A DNA stretch of 12,439 nucleotides, taken from the NCBI GenBank assembly GCA_021828225.1, contig JAKASH010000035.1, positions 1-12,439 of the forward strand, in the 5' to 3' direction. Below, piece by piece: positions 12,438-12,439 of the stretch. The notes beneath the pieces are model-generated. The model searched no databases and was not told the DNA's origin. It was given only the letters and a program-made list of their open reading frames with translations. The translations under genes and the position numbers were made by a program. The number at the start of each line of letters is the position of its first letter. The stretch's first letter is position 1. This stretch comes from Acidobacteriota bacterium. Lineage in GTDB: Bacteria > Acidobacteriota > Terriglobia > UBA7540.

Positions 12438-12439
12438 CG

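Overview
The window looks like a chromosomal segment from a soil-type bacterium, most probably Acidobacteriota. This is inferred from the cell-shape operon leading into an RNase E/G with a long disordered insert, beside a small polyketide-type cluster. No rRNA, tRNA, transposase or CRISPR array is visible. There are two gene blocks that converge near position 4,570.

Left block, + strand (1-4523): the C-terminal end of a protein resembling flavin-dependent oxidoreductases; a secreted or lipid-anchored YceI-family protein; a ketosynthase whose active-site and C-terminal motifs resemble the KS-alpha subunit of aromatic (type II) polyketide synthases more than housekeeping FabF; a SAM methyltransferase; and a second flavoprotein of the geranylgeranyl-reductase/halogenase-like superfamily. 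KS, methyltransferase and flavoprotein are packed with a 14-nt gap and a 13-nt overlap, so they are very likely one operon. The simplest reading is a small specialised-metabolite pathway in which the KS builds a chain, the methyltransferase and flavoprotein tailor it, and the YceI protein may carry a lipophilic compound in the periplasm. No chain-length factor, acyl carrier protein, acyltransferase or cyclase lies in the window, so either they sit to the left of position 1 or this is an unusual stand-alone KS system.

Right block, - strand (12439 down to 4660): mreC, mreD, mrdA (PBP2) and rodA, the rod-shape peptidoglycan synthesis machinery, followed by a gene for ribonuclease E/G. mreB is not in the 208 bases upstream of mreC; it may lie to the right or elsewhere. 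Two extended -10 promoter candidates (TGATATAAT before mreC, TGATATACT before mrdA) and spacers of about 270-280 bases before mrdA and before the RNase gene suggest several transcription units.

The blocks meet at a GC-rich hairpin (4568-4594) with a T-run on the - strand side, the best terminator here. The most notable points are the KS-alpha-like ketosynthase without a visible partner, and the roughly 375-residue acidic and Arg/His-rich insertion inside the S1 domain of the RNase E/G.
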